Of a DNA stretch of 64,000 nt, positions 43,456 through 52,876 are shown piece by piece. The translations under genes were made by a program, and so were the position numbers. Every line of letters starts with the position of its first letter. Position 1 is the first letter of the stretch. The stretch comes from Brevibacterium siliguriense. GTDB taxonomy: Bacteria > Actinomycetota > Actinomycetes > Actinomycetales > Brevibacteriaceae. The notes below the pieces were generated by a model. The model did not search any database. It saw only the letters and a program-made list of their open reading frames with translations, and was not told the DNA's origin. The stretch lies in contig NZ_LT629766.1 in the NCBI RefSeq assembly GCF_900105315.1, forward strand, positions 992,001 to 1,056,000. The letters are read 5' to 3'.

Positions 43456-44481
43456 GTGAAAATGAGCATTCAGCACCGCGCGACAACGCTCGCGGCCTCA
43501 ATCATGACCATCGCCCTCCTGGCCACCGGCTGCGCAGCCGAGGACAAGAAGTCCGGGGGAGAGACCGGGAACAAGGATGTCGCCACAGGCGGCGAGTCGT
43601 TCGGCACAGCCGATGAGGAGACTGCGAAGCTCGGCAGCGATGCCGAGCCCGGCGAGTTCCCGCGCACTGTCACTCATGCCAACGGCACCACCGAGATCGA
43701 GAAGAAGCCCGAACGCGTCGTCGTCCTCGACACCGGCGAACTCGATGATGTCCTGTCTCTGGGCATCACGCCTGTCGGCATGGTCACCACCGAAGGCGCC
43801 AATCCCGTCCCGAGCTACCTCGAGGACCAGGTCGAAGGAGTCGAGACCGTCGGTACCATTCAGGAGCTCGACCTCGAGAAGATCGCCTCGCTCGAGCCCG
43901 ACCTCATCCTCGGCAGCCAGCTGCGCGCCGACAAGCTCTACGATGAACTCGACTCGATCGCTCCGACCGTCTTCTCCATTCGTCCCGGGTTCCCGTGGAA
44001 GGAGAACTTCCGCCTCGTCGGTGAGGCGATGGGGATGGAAGACGAAGCGACGAACGAACTCGAGGACTACGCTCGCGAAGCCGGAGAGCTCAAAGACTCC
44101 GTCGACGGAGATCCGACGATTTCTCTCGTGCGCTTCATGCCCGATCGGCTGCGACTGTATGCCAACCAGTCCCTGATCGGTGTCATCCTCCACGACGCGG
44201 GGTTCAAGCGCCCGAAGATTCAGGATGTCGACGAGCTCGCCGTCGAGATCTCCCCGGAGAACCTCGACCAGGCCGGCGGAGACTATGTCTTCTACACCAG
44301 CTACGGTGACCCCGAGGCAACGGGGGAGACGAAGGCTCTCGAATCGAGCCAATGGGAGGGACTCGACGCAGTCAAGGACGGCAAGGCCATCCGCGTCAAC
44401 GACGATGTCTGGTTCCTCGGCCTCGGGCCCACCGGTGCCGCCCAGATCCTCGAGGATCTGGGGGACCACCTCGGCGAGTGA
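43456..44481 (+). CDS. Iron-siderophore ABC transporter substrate-binding lipoprotein
   Basis: A 341-residue lipoprotein. The signal peptide ends in the lipobox LATGC (Cys26), followed by an acidic linker of about 45 residues and a type III periplasmic-binding fold: PERVVVLDTGELDDVLSLGI, SLEPDLILGSQ and the C-terminal DDVWFLGLGPTGAAQILEDL. It is similar to FecB/FepB-type ferric-siderophore receptors. No permease or ATPase genes are adjacent, so it must work with components encoded elsewhere. An IdeR-like box overlaps its promoter. GTG 43456 is used as start; ATG 43462 is possible. Confidence 0.87.
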   Translation: MKMSIQHRATTLAASIMTIALLATGCAAEDKKSGGETGNKDVATGGESFGTADEETAKLGSDAEPGEFPRTVTHANGTTEIEKKPERVVVLDTGELDDVLSLGITPVGMVTTEGANPVPSYLEDQVEGVETVGTIQELDLEKIASLEPDLILGSQLRADKLYDELDSIAPTVFSIRPGFPWKENFRLVGEAMGMEDEATNELEDYAREAGELKDSVDGDPTISLVRFMPDRLRLYANQSLIGVILHDAGFKRPKIQDVDELAVEISPENLDQAGGDYVFYTSYGDPEATGETKALESSQWEGLDAVKDGKAIRVNDDVWFLGLGPTGAAQILEDLGDHLGE

Positions 44482-44653
44482 GGCGTCATCGAGCTGTTTC
44501 CCCGTCGGTGCGGCGAATCGGGCGACCGCGGCCCCAACTGAGCCCGGCAGAGTCCGGGCCGGGTTAGGCTTCGAACTGGTGGGCTGTGATTGCGTCGTGC
44601 TCGTGAACAGTTGCCAGAAGCCACCTCAGTTCAGTAGGAGAGGAACTCATCGT

Positions 44654-45880
44654 ATGGACATCGACTACGCCCGGAGAATGTCAAGTGTGCGCCCTTCGGC
44701 CATCCGAGATCTGCTCAAGCACGGAGACGATTCGGAGCTCATCTCCTTCGGCGGTGGCTACCCTGACCAGGCGCTGTTTCCGTTCGACGAGCTCCGTGCT
44801 GTGTATTCCGAACTTCTGTGCCGCGAACACGGTTCTGTCCTGCAGTACACCGCATCCGATGGATTGGTGCGTCTGCGGGAGCAGGTGGCGGATCGGATGT
44901 CTGCTGACGGGACGCCGGCGGACGCCGATGAGATCCTCATCCTCAACGGAGGCCAACAGGGAATCGAGCTCGTAGCGAAGCTTCTCATCGACCCTGGTGA
45001 CACAATCATAGTGGAAGACCCGACGTTCGTCGGCGCACTGATAGCGTTCGCGCCGTTCGAACCGTCCTACGCAACCGTGCGTCTGGACGACCACGGTATG
45101 GACACCGACCACCTCGCTGCAGTGCTCAAAGCAGGTCCGGGAGCGAAGCTGCTGTACACAGTGCCCGACTTCCATAACCCTACGGGAGTCTCGATGAGCC
45201 TCGAGCGGCGCCGTCGGCTCATCGAACTAGCGAACGAGCACAATCTGATCATCCTTGAGGACACGCCCTATCGAGAACTGCGCTATGAAGGACCGCGGTT
45301 GCCGACCTTGCGCAGTCTCGACACTCAGGGGAGGGTGATCCATCTGAACAGCTTCTCCAAGATCCTTGCCCCTGGCCTCCGGCTGGGATGGCTGACTGCG
45401 AGTGGAGAGCTTCGGGAGAAGCTGGCACTGCTCAAGCTCGCCGCCGACACTCAATCGGGGACACTTTCGATGGCGGCAGTCGCCTCCTACCTGACCCGAT
45501 TCGACATCGGTGCCCACGTCGCGGGGCTCAGGCTCGCCTACCGCCAGAAACGAGACGTCATGCTCGAAGCGATCGGACGAGAGTTCCCTGCCGACATCCA
45601 GTTCACTCGGCCCGAGGGCGGACTCTTCACGTGGCTGACCTTTCCTGAGGGATTCGACTCTGCCCGGTTCGCTGCGGACACGGCGCTTCCCAAGGCGAAA
45701 GTCGCTTATGTTCCCGGAGCGACATTCTTCGCCGATGAGCAGCATCATAACCATGCCCGAATCAACTTCACGGGTGTCACCGATGAACAGATCAACGACG
45801 GTATAGGCCGTCTGGGAGCGGAGCTGAGAGCGGTTCTTGCTCAGAGACCCATCGGCGTACGGGGTACGGGGCTGCGGTAG
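44654..45880 (+). CDS. PLP-dependent aminotransferase, class I/II (LysN/2-aminoadipate type)
   Basis: A 408-residue fold-type I aminotransferase. Features are ISFGGGYPDQALFP at the N-terminus, YTASDGLVRLREQVADRM, NGGQQGIELVAKLL, PDFHNPTGVSMS, LEDTPYRELRYEG and the PLP Lys in NSFSKILAPGLRLGW. The C-terminal EGGLFTWLTFPE and ARINFTG are typical of the MocR-like/2-aminoadipate group without the DNA-binding domain. The substrate is open (aminoadipate, aromatic or branched-chain amino acids). The AGGA tract is about 12 bases before the ATG, rather far. It lies 172 bases after the siderophore receptor, with nothing tying them functionally. Confidence 0.85.
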   Translation: MDIDYARRMSSVRPSAIRDLLKHGDDSELISFGGGYPDQALFPFDELRAVYSELLCREHGSVLQYTASDGLVRLREQVADRMSADGTPADADEILILNGGQQGIELVAKLLIDPGDTIIVEDPTFVGALIAFAPFEPSYATVRLDDHGMDTDHLAAVLKAGPGAKLLYTVPDFHNPTGVSMSLERRRRLIELANEHNLIILEDTPYRELRYEGPRLPTLRSLDTQGRVIHLNSFSKILAPGLRLGWLTASGELREKLALLKLAADTQSGTLSMAAVASYLTRFDIGAHVAGLRLAYRQKRDVMLEAIGREFPADIQFTRPEGGLFTWLTFPEGFDSARFAADTALPKAKVAYVPGATFFADEQHHNHARINFTGVTDEQINDGIGRLGAELRAVLAQRPIGVRGTGLR

Positions 45881-46393
45881 ATGCACGATGGACCGGAAGA
45901 CCACCCGGACATCAGGGTGTCGTCACGTCTTTCACCTCTGAAGCGGAGAATCTGCAGGGCGCTTCGCGAAAGGACGAGCACGAGTCTTCCTCCCGAGTGA
46001 AAGCGCTATCCCTTGCCCCGCCCGTCGCAGATGGACCCGAGGGCTGCGTCGACCGGAGGGCACGATAAGACACCAGCGAGAGCAGCGACAATGCTGCCCA
46101 GGGCAGTGGTCCCGTCGCTGGGCTTCGCTTCGAGCGAGCTTGCACATCCATATCCATTCGTCATTGGCGTTTTGGAGAGTGTGCGACTGCTCACGGAGGG
46201 TCGCCTCCTGACAAAGAGCCTGCCTCGCTATTTTCACACGAGCTGTGTGAACGGGCCACCTGTCTGGCCCTCGACCCACCATTTTTACCACATGCGCTTC
46301 GGCCGAAGTCGTTCTGTAGTCAGTGTTGCTATCTAGCGGTACTTGGCTTACTATGTACCAGTAGTCAGTAATAATGAGTAGGAGGGTGGTCGG
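45881..46393. other. 513-base region without a convincing gene
   Basis: Several short open frames exist on both strands but none has a recognisable family or ribosome-binding site. Base use is less GC-skewed by codon position than in neighbouring genes. Just before the PadR gene, GGTAC (about 46338-46342) and GTACC form a short inverted repeat that may be its operator. The region may hold worn remnants of an older gene. Confidence 0.4.
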
Positions 46394-46741
46394 ATGGGCA
46401 GGCAGGCAACCGAGATGCTCAAGGGCACGCTGGAGGGCATCGTGCTGGCGATCCTGGCCGGCCGGTCAGCGTATGGATACGAGATCACCAGTTGGCTGCG
46501 CGAGCAGGGCTTCGCCGACATTGCGGAGGGCACCGTTTATGCCCTGCTGGTGCGGATCGAGCAGCGCAGTCTGGTCGACGTGGAGAAGGTTCCCTCGGAG
46601 AAGGGCCCGCCGCGCAAAGTCTACTCGCTCAACGCTGACGGTCAGGAGTCTCTCAAGGAGTTCTGGAGGACTTGGAGTTTCCTCGCAGAACGGATCGACC
46701 GGCTCCACGACCAAATCAACCACCAAGAAAAGGGAGAGTAA
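46394..46741 (+). CDS. PadR-family transcriptional regulator
   Basis: A 115-residue winged-helix regulator: LKGTLEGIVLAILAGRSAYGYEI (helix 1-2), then FADIAEGTVYALLVRIEQRSLV (recognition helix), the wing with KGPPRKVYSLNADGQE and a dimerisation helix. AGTAGGAGGG lies before the ATG. Two bases separate it from the DUF1048 gene. In other actinobacteria and firmicutes this pair precedes an ABC exporter that PadR controls; here that gene appears cut off. Confidence 0.9.
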   Translation: MGRQATEMLKGTLEGIVLAILAGRSAYGYEITSWLREQGFADIAEGTVYALLVRIEQRSLVDVEKVPSEKGPPRKVYSLNADGQESLKEFWRTWSFLAERIDRLHDQINHQEKGE

Positions 46742-46743
46742 CC

Positions 46744-47112
46744 ATGGCCGCACGTTGGATCGAGACGATCATCGGCTCATTTGAGGACAAGAAGCGCTGG
46801 CGTGCGTACAAGGTGCGGGTCCAGCAGCTGCCACCGGGATACCGTACGGCTGTTGAGGGGATCGAGCGATACCTGATGGTCACCGGCCCCGCTGACGGTG
46901 ACTACCTGTTGGACATGACTGACGACCTTGCTGATCTGTTCGAGGCGGCTGCGGCCGATGGCACGCCGGTCCGTGAGGTCGTCGGCGATGACCCAGCGGA
47001 GTTCGTCGACACGTTCAAGTCAAACTATGGGCTTCCTGGCTGGATGGGCAAGGAGCAGCGTCGGCTCGCCGACGCGATCCAACGCGCCGAGGGCGAGGAG
47101 GAATCACGATGA
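46744..47112 (+). CDS. DUF1048 family protein
   Basis: A 122-residue protein with the DUF1048 pattern: IETIIGSFEDKKRWRAYKVR at the start, LPPGYRTAVEGIERYLM, LADLFEAAAADGTPVREVVG and DPAEFVDTFKSNY. Such proteins are encoded with PadR regulators and ABC exporters; function is unknown. Its stop overlaps the ATG of a 14-codon frame (ATGA), so a downstream partner was once translationally coupled. Confidence 0.88.
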   Translation: MAARWIETIIGSFEDKKRWRAYKVRVQQLPPGYRTAVEGIERYLMVTGPADGDYLLDMTDDLADLFEAAAADGTPVREVVGDDPAEFVDTFKSNYGLPGWMGKEQRRLADAIQRAEGEEESR

Positions 47113-47153
47113 CCACCACGGTGCAGAACCAAGTCAGAAGGCGACAGCTTTGA
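47109..47153 (+). pseudogene. Truncated 14-codon reading frame coupled to DUF1048
   Basis: ATG at 47109 overlaps the DUF1048 stop and has a good ribosome-binding site (GAGGAGGAATCACG). The frame reads MTTTVQNQVRRRQL and then stops. PadR-DUF1048 pairs are usually followed by a drug-exporter ATPase at this spot, so this may be the first codons of such a gene, the rest lost. The homology is too short to prove. Confidence 0.4.
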
Positions 47154-47577
47154 CATGGATCCGAGGCTCGAAGTGAGCACGGCCAAAGCGCTGATCGAAT
47201 CGACCGCCAAATGTGTGCCCTCCGCCTGGAGCAGAGCCACCCCTGGCGGCGAAGGTCCCCGCGCTGGTCAATCCCGTCAAGGAATCGCTCGGCCTCGTCT
47301 CCCGGTCGGACAGCGACGAGGGCCGCACTGCTCCAGACTCTGAGCTCGTCAATCACATTCACCCACAGCGTGACGGCGTGCTGGAGCAAACAGGTTCGGC
47401 ATTCGACCACGGAACCGAGGAGGTGCTGCGATGGGCACGGTTCCGGCACGCCCGTTTCGTCATCGAAGCGCCGAGGTCAAACCCGCGTGGTGCGTATGTT
47501 CGTGCATGATCAGCCTACTGTTCGAGCGTTCTCGAATTCTCTATCCGCCTACCCCGATCGCGGGTTGCTCGCGCGCG
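47154..47577. other. 424-base region without a clear gene
   Basis: Open frames on both strands are short and overlap each other, and none resembles a family I know. The region follows the truncated frame at 47109 and ends at the stop codon of the LysE-type gene. It is probably decayed or inserted sequence at a deletion junction. Confidence 0.4.
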
Positions 47578-48207
47578 TCAGTGCTCAGTGGCCAAGCGCA
47601 CTCCAAGGTCGATCATCACAGCAGTGCTCGTGCGATCGAGCCAGATCTTGACGCGTTCGCGTGCGAGCACGCCTCGAGCACGAGTGGCTGCTAGTACTAT
47701 CGCCGAGTGCCACAAGATTCCGATGGCAAGTGCAATGGACATCAGTAATACGCCCCAGCCCGCGGCGGGTGATTCTGTGGGAAGGAACTGGGGGAGGATG
47801 CTGATGTAGAAGACTCCGACTTTGGGGTTGAGCATATTGCTGATCAGTCCGCTGCGGGCAGCGTCGATGGGGTTCTGCGGAGTCGGTGCCGCCGTCTCCG
47901 TTTCCGTCGACCGGTTGAGTGGAAGGGGCTTCCAGATCGCCGTGCAGCCCAACCACACCAGGTAACATGCTCCGGCGATCCTCACGATGTCATAGGCGAC
48001 CGTTGAGGCGGCCAGCAGCGCAGTCAGGCCAACGAGGCTGGCTCCTGCCCGGATGGCGTGCCCGATCTCGATACCGATGACGGCAGCGAACCCTGAGCGT
48101 CGTCCGTGGAAGAGCGTTGATCGGAGTGCGATCATCAGGTCAACGCCGGAGGTGGCCGCGCTGATGGCCGCCACGAGGACCCAGCTCATCAGATGCTGTG
48201 GTTCCAT
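47578..48207 (-). CDS. LysE/RhtB-family exporter
   Basis: A 209-residue membrane protein with six hydrophobic segments. Family features are the N-terminal SGVDLMIALRSTLFHGRRSGFAA (where most RhtB proteins have PGP before a Gly-rich stretch), ACYLVWLGCTAIW and SGLISNMLNPKVGVFYISILPQFL, the conserved helix-4 motif. It exports an amino acid or derivative, substrate unknown. It is separate from the lysE gene at 10.7 kb and belongs to a different branch. Confidence 0.84.
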   Translation of the reverse strand: MEPQHLMSWVLVAAISAATSGVDLMIALRSTLFHGRRSGFAAVIGIEIGHAIRAGASLVGLTALLAASTVAYDIVRIAGACYLVWLGCTAIWKPLPLNRSTETETAAPTPQNPIDAARSGLISNMLNPKVGVFYISILPQFLPTESPAAGWGVLLMSIALAIGILWHSAIVLAATRARGVLARERVKIWLDRTSTAVMIDLGVRLATEH

Positions 48208-48256
48208 TGTCTTCTTGCGTGTGATGCCGGCGGTGAGTCATCTCAGCGTGCTCGGC

Positions 48257-49111
48257 TCAGCTGCCGATCTCGTCAGCCAACTGCTCAGAGACGCTGAGAG
48301 GTTCTCGCCCGAGGAGTTCGGTGAGCTGCGCATCTGAGTGAGCGAAGTGGCCGATCCGCGTTGCCTGGAACATCGTGAGGGTGAAACGTGCGGCAGCTTC
48401 CGGAACTCCAGATGCGACTTCCCCGGCAATCCACTCTTCGTCTCCGACGGTGATGCGTTCGATCTGCCGTCCGGCCAGTTGCGACGCCGCCGAGGCGAAA
48501 TCGGTGAGCGTGATCGGCGAGGCGGGAGTCAGATCGACCGAACCGTTGTACGCGACACCTCTGATGAGGATTTCGGCTGCTGCTTCTCCGGCGTCCCGGC
48601 GGTCGACCCAGAAGAAGGGGCCGTCGGCGGGCCGGGCGACGGCGCCGGTTGAATGCCAGGGCCCGACCAGGTCCGCGATATCGCCGTAGAAGCCATACCG
48701 CAGAGCAGTCCAGGCCACCCCCGATGCTGCGAGATGGTCCTCTGACATCGCGTGGATCGTCTGTGGCAAGTAGGGCGAATCTGCCGATGCCGCATGTTGG
48801 CTGGTGTAGAGAACGTGCTGCGCGCCGGCCTCGACCGCGGCGTCGATCGCACGGCGGTGCTGAGCGGCGACATCGGCACTGAGGTCGTTGGAGGAGACGA
48901 GAAGTACCTGGTCAGCGCCTTCGAACGACTCGCGCAATGCATTGGGCTCGTCGTAGCTGCCTCGTCGCACACTGACGCCCCGTTCGGCAAAGCGCCGGGC
49001 TCGGCTGGGATCGCGGACGCTGACGCCGATCTGGCTCGCGGGTAAACGCTCAAGGAGATGCTCGACGACGGCGCCGTTGAGGATACCTGTCGCTCCGGTG
49101 ACGATGATCAT
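48257..49111 (-). CDS. NAD(P)-binding NmrA/QOR2-like oxidoreductase
   Basis: A 284-residue atypical short-chain dehydrogenase. The nucleotide-binding loop VTGATGILNGAVVEHLL lies at the N-terminus; SVRDPSRARRFAERGVSVRRG suits NADP binding; QHVLYTSQHAA lies where the SDR Tyr/Lys site would be, but YxxxK is absent, as in NmrA-like proteins and the quinone oxidoreductase QorB. AAGGACG precedes ATG 49111; the longer in-frame ORF back to 49606 crosses the divergent promoter. It is divergent from a TetR gene, and two TTGAC/GTCAA palindromes lie between. Confidence 0.83.
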   Translation of the reverse strand: MIIVTGATGILNGAVVEHLLERLPASQIGVSVRDPSRARRFAERGVSVRRGSYDEPNALRESFEGADQVLLVSSNDLSADVAAQHRRAIDAAVEAGAQHVLYTSQHAASADSPYLPQTIHAMSEDHLAASGVAWTALRYGFYGDIADLVGPWHSTGAVARPADGPFFWVDRRDAGEAAAEILIRGVAYNGSVDLTPASPITLTDFASAASQLAGRQIERITVGDEEWIAGEVASGVPEAAARFTLTMFQATRIGHFAHSDAQLTELLGREPLSVSEQLADEIGS

Positions 49112-49192
49112 GAGGCGTCCTTTCATGGGCCAGGGCTCGAAGTGAACGGCCATCGTCGAAGAAGGGACGCTCAGGTGAGCACCGATGATAAG

Positions 49193-49254
49193 TTGACTGA
49201 TATTGTCAATTTGTCTGGGAGTACGATGATGCCGAAGTTGACAATGGGTGTCAA
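49193..49254. promoter_or_regulatory. Two candidate TetR operators
   Basis: TTGAC-tgatatt-GTCAA (49193-49209) and TTGACA-atggg-TGTCAA (49238-49254) are perfect inverted repeats built on the same TTGAC half-site, between the divergent oxidoreductase and TetR start codons. Paired operators here would let the TetR protein control both genes. Confidence 0.6.
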
Positions 49255-49280
49255 GTTGTTTGGAGTGAAGGGATGCTGCT

Positions 49281-49853
49281 GTGATCGAACAAGACTCGAC
49301 TGAGCTTCGTACCGATGCTCGGCGCAATGTCGATCGGATTAGGGAGGCTGCCGTGGAAGTCTTCCGCGAGGAGGGTTTTTCGGCGTCGTTGGATGAGGTA
49401 GCTTCGAGGGCTGGAGTGAGCAGGGCGACGATCTTCAACAGATTCGGCGGGAGAGCAGGACTCATCGATGCTGTCATCGACGCGGTCGTTGCCTCGGAGC
49501 TGCGCGGCATCATCGACGATGCTCGATCCGCCTCCGGTGTCAAGGTGCGGATCCGGGGGTACATCTCTGCCATCAGGGATATCCAGTATCGAATTCCCGC
49601 GGTCAATGATGTGCTGCTTCAGGAGTTCCCGGAATCAGGTGAGCTGATGGCCCTCTGTCATAGGGGTAGTCGTTTTCATGATGAGTTGGTGGCCGAGGGG
49701 TGTGCAGAAGGTGTCCTCAGTTCATCGTTCGCGGCCAAGGACTTTCACGAACTGGTTCTCGACAATGCCGCCGTGCTCAAGCATCGCGGCCGCCCATCGC
49801 GTCCTGACTATGACCGCCGCACCGAGTTCGTGCTCAATGGGATCCTGCGATGA
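49281..49853 (+). CDS. TetR-family transcriptional regulator
   Basis: A 190-residue repressor with GTG start. Helix-turn-helix signature: ASLDEVASRAGVSRATIFNRFGGRAGL (about 35-62), then an alpha-helical ligand domain. It is divergent from the NmrA-like oxidoreductase and likely controls it. The inducer may be a quinone or electrophile if the oxidoreductase is QorB-like; that is inference. Confidence 0.87.
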   Translation: MIEQDSTELRTDARRNVDRIREAAVEVFREEGFSASLDEVASRAGVSRATIFNRFGGRAGLIDAVIDAVVASELRGIIDDARSASGVKVRIRGYISAIRDIQYRIPAVNDVLLQEFPESGELMALCHRGSRFHDELVAEGCAEGVLSSSFAAKDFHELVLDNAAVLKHRGRPSRPDYDRRTEFVLNGILR

Positions 49854-50178
49854 GCCTGTGGCATATGCGCGACTGCGGAATTGCTGACGCGCATACGACC
49901 AGGGCGGCCGGATTGGGTATGCCCCTGGAAAGCGGGTCCCGTCTGCACTCTCACAATCGTCGCGACCGAAGAGCCTGCCTCGGTGAGGTGGATCAATTCC
50001 CTGTCCAGCAACGTCTTCGCCGGCGTACCTTTGGCTTCCTGGTCCCGGCGTGAAAGTGAGATTCCGGCACGAAACCCGAGAACCTGCAACGGCCGACTGA
50101 AAAGAATTCCTCTCCCGCTGGAATAAAGTCGGCCTCAGCAAAGTTGAGTCTAGTGTACGCAACTTTGATGAGGCCGAC
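49854..50178. other. Intergenic region with an 18-bp inverted repeat upstream of dnaK
   Basis: The stretch between the TetR gene and the dnaK promoter holds no convincing gene. At its end, arms 50128-50145 (starting GTCGGCCTCA) and 50161-50178 match as an inverted repeat in 17 of 18 positions around a 15-base loop, ending at the base before the dnaK -35. It may be a terminator for the TetR gene or an extra operator of the heat-shock promoter. Confidence 0.55.
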
Positions 50179-50254
50179 TTGACGGTCGGAACCTCGAAGA
50201 GAATACTTGAGTCCGGTTGGCTCAATGTGTGCGGTTGAGTGGTTCCGACTCAAG
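50179..50254 (+). promoter_or_regulatory. dnaK promoter with two HAIR elements (HspR operators)
   Basis: TTGACG (50179-50184), a 17-base spacer and AATACT (50202-50207) form a vegetative-type promoter. Two copies of the HspR inverted repeat (consensus CTTGAGT-N7-ACTCAAG) follow: 50206-50226 (left half perfect, right half GCTCAAT) and 50234-50254 (left half GTTGAGT, right half perfect). The first overlaps the -10. HspR, encoded at the end of the operon, should repress here until heat stress draws DnaK away. Confidence 0.88.
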
Positions 50255-50320
50255 GACCGGAGCCGCCCGATCGCACGCATTCGAGTCGCAGGAACTCACG
50301 ATCTATAAGGAGAGAAAACT

Positions 50321-52183
50321 ATGGCACGTGCAGTCGGAATCGACCTCGGAACCACGAACTCCGTCGTCACCGTCCTCGAAGGCGGCGACCCGAAGGTCAT
50401 TGCAAACGCGGAAGGCGGTCGCACGACCCCGTCCGTCGTCGCAGTCAACAAGAACGGCGACTCGCTCGTCGGTGAGATCGCTAAGCGTCAGGCCGTCACG
50501 AACATCAAGAACACCGTCGCATCGGTCAAGCGCCACATGGGCACCGACTGGTCCACCGAGATCGGCGGCAAGAAGATGACGGCTCCCGAAGTCTCGGCCC
50601 GCATCCTCCAGAAGCTCAAGCACGACGCCGAAGAATACCTGCAGGAGAAGGTCACCGACGCGGTGATCACCGTTCCCGCATACTTCAACGATGCTGAGCG
50701 TCAGGCCACGAAGGACGCCGGTGAGATCGCCGGCCTCAACGTCTCGCGCATCATCAACGAGCCCACCGCTGCCGCTCTGGCCTACGGCCTCGAGCGCGGC
50801 AAGGAAGACGAGCTCATCCTCGTCTTCGACCTCGGTGGCGGTACGTTCGACGTCTCCCTGCTGGAAGTCGGCAAGGACGAAGATGACTTCTCCACCATTC
50901 AGGTTCGTGCGACCTCCGGTGACAACCGCCTCGGCGGCGATGACTGGGATCAGCGCATCGTCGACTGGCTGGTCGAGCAGGTCAAGAACAACTACGGTGT
51001 GGACCTGACCAAGGACGCCACCGCTCTGCAGCGCCTCAAGGAAGCCGCTGAGCAGGCCAAGAAGGAACTGTCCTCGGCGACCAGCACGAACATCTCGCTG
51101 CAGTACCTGTCGATGAGCGAGAACGGACCCATCCACCTGGATGAGACCCTCACCCGTGCGAAGTTCGAGGACCTGACCAAGGACCTCCTCGAGCGCACCA
51201 AGGCTCCTTTCCACGCAGTCATGAAGGACGCCGGCGTCTCCGTCAGCGACATCGACCACGTCGTCCTCGTCGGCGGTTCGACCCGTATGCCCGGCGTCTC
51301 CGCCGTCGTCACCGAACTCACCGGAGGCAAGGAGCCCAACAAGGGCGTCAACCCCGATGAGGTCGTCGCCATCGGCGCTGCCGTGCAGGCTGGTGTCCTC
51401 GTGGGTGAGCGCAAGGACGTTCTGCTCATCGACGTCACCCCGCTCTCGCTCGGACTCGAGACCAAGGGCGGCGTGATGACCAAGCTCATCGAGCGCAACA
51501 CCCCGATCCCGACCAAGCGTTCGGAGACCTTCACTACCGCTGAGGACAACCAGCCCTCTGTGTCGATCCAGGTCTTCCAGGGTGAGCGTGAGTTCACTCG
51601 CGACAACAAGAACCTCGGCACCTTCGAGCTGACCGGTATCGCTCCGGCTCCTCGCGGCGTGCCGCAGATCGAGGTCGCCTTCGACATCGACGCCAACGGC
51701 ATCGTCCACGTGTCGGCCACCGACAAGGGCACCGGCACTGAGCAGTCGATGACGATCACAGGCGGTTCCGCACTGCCGAAGGAAGACATCGACCGCATGG
51801 TCCGCGAGGCCGAGGAACACGCAGAAGAGGACAAGAAGCGCCGTGAGGCAGCCGATGTCCGCAACAATGCGGAGAACCTCGCCTACCAGACCGAGAAGCT
51901 GCTCACTGACAACGCTGACAAGTTGCCCGAGGAGCTCAAGACCGAGATGCAGGGCGATGTCGATGCCGTCAAGGAAGCACTCAAGGGTGAAGACGACGAC
52001 GCCGTGAAGAGCGCCTACGACAAGCTCGTTGAGAACCAGCAGAAGATCGGCGAAGCCATCTACAGCCAGCAGGGCGGTGCCGAAGGCGCCGAAGCTGCCG
52101 GTGAGGGCGCAGCCGATGCCAGCACAGACGACGATGTCGTCGACGCTGAAGTTGTCGACGAAGAGGATGAGGAGAAGAAGTAA
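50321..52183 (+). CDS. dnaK: Molecular chaperone DnaK (Hsp70)
   Basis: A 620-residue ATP-dependent chaperone. The nucleotide-binding domain has [11 protein letters not shown] (6-16), [28 protein letters not shown] and [12 protein letters not shown]; the substrate-binding domain follows the linker near [13 protein letters not shown]; the lid and an acidic Ala/Glu-rich tail ending in EEDEEKK complete it. AAGGAGAG precedes the ATG. It is first gene of dnaK-grpE-dnaJ-hspR and works with GrpE and DnaJ; with HspR it also acts as co-repressor. Confidence 0.98.
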   Translation: MARAVGIDLGTTNSVVTVLEGGDPKVIANAEGGRTTPSVVAVNKNGDSLVGEIAKRQAVTNIKNTVASVKRHMGTDWSTEIGGKKMTAPEVSARILQKLKHDAEEYLQEKVTDAVITVPAYFNDAERQATKDAGEIAGLNVSRIINEPTAAALAYGLERGKEDELILVFDLGGGTFDVSLLEVGKDEDDFSTIQVRATSGDNRLGGDDWDQRIVDWLVEQVKNNYGVDLTKDATALQRLKEAAEQAKKELSSATSTNISLQYLSMSENGPIHLDETLTRAKFEDLTKDLLERTKAPFHAVMKDAGVSVSDIDHVVLVGGSTRMPGVSAVVTELTGGKEPNKGVNPDEVVAIGAAVQAGVLVGERKDVLLIDVTPLSLGLETKGGVMTKLIERNTPIPTKRSETFTTAEDNQPSVSIQVFQGEREFTRDNKNLGTFELTGIAPAPRGVPQIEVAFDIDANGIVHVSATDKGTGTEQSMTITGGSALPKEDIDRMVREAEEHAEEDKKRREAADVRNNAENLAYQTEKLLTDNADKLPEELKTEMQGDVDAVKEALKGEDDDAVKSAYDKLVENQQKIGEAIYSQQGGAEGAEAAGEGAADASTDDDVVDAEVVDEEDEEKK

Positions 52184-52863
52184 TGACTGCCGAGGGCAAC
52201 GACAAGTCGTCCGAGGAGCCAGGCTTCACCTTCAGTGACAAGCGCCGGGTTGATCCGAACACCGGTGAGGTCCGTCCCGAGGCCGACGCGCAGTCGGCCT
52301 CGGCCGGGGTCGGCGAGGAGCCGACCGCGGATCCGAATGCCGAGCAGCAGGGTGCGGCCGCGGCCGATGCCAGCGACCTCGGTGTGGACATCCCCGCCGA
52401 TGCCTCGGGTCTTGAGGACACCGAGCCGGCAGCCGAGCCCGAACCGGGTTCGGAAGCCGCGGACTACCTGGCCGACCTCAAGCGCATCAACGCCGAATAT
52501 GCGGCGTATCGGATGCGCGCCGACCGGGAACGCGAGCGTGCGGCACTCGGCGGCACGATCAAGGTCGTCGAGGCCCTGATCCCCGTGCTCGACGAGGTCA
52601 AACTCGCCCGCGAGAACGGCGACGTCACCGGGCCTTTCGAGACCCACGTGAACAAGCTCGTCGAATCACTGAACAAGATCGGCGTCGAACAGTACGGAGA
52701 GGTCGGCGACGAGTTCGATCCGAACCTCCACGAGGCGCTCATGCAGCAGCCCTCGGACGAGGTCGAGACTCCGACGCTCTTCCTGGTCATGCAGCCGGGC
52801 TACCGAATCGGGGAGCGCATCATCCGCGCTGCCCGCGTCGGCGTCCAGCAGCCGGAGGACTGA
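52183..52863 (+). CDS. grpE: Nucleotide exchange factor GrpE
   Basis: A 226-residue protein that releases ADP from DnaK. An acidic, low-complexity N-terminal 85 residues are followed by the coiled coil ([20 protein letters not shown]) and the beta-wing domain ([36 protein letters not shown]). The ATG shares one base with the dnaK stop (TAATG), giving coupled translation. Confidence 0.95.
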   Translation: MTAEGNDKSSEEPGFTFSDKRRVDPNTGEVRPEADAQSASAGVGEEPTADPNAEQQGAAAADASDLGVDIPADASGLEDTEPAAEPEPGSEAADYLADLKRINAEYAAYRMRADRERERAALGGTIKVVEALIPVLDEVKLARENGDVTGPFETHVNKLVESLNKIGVEQYGEVGDEFDPNLHEALMQQPSDEVETPTLFLVMQPGYRIGERIIRAARVGVQQPED

Positions 52864-52876
52864 GCTACGACCACGA

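Noticed and set aside
45881..46393. Possible small genes before PadR on either strand
   Set aside because: The frames are short, overlap one another, lack ribosome-binding sites and match no family I know.
50303..51820. A 505-codon open frame on the minus strand opposite dnaK
   Set aside because: It is a GC-rich antisense shadow: dnaK on the plus strand has full-length Hsp70 motifs, and the antisense protein shows no family pattern.
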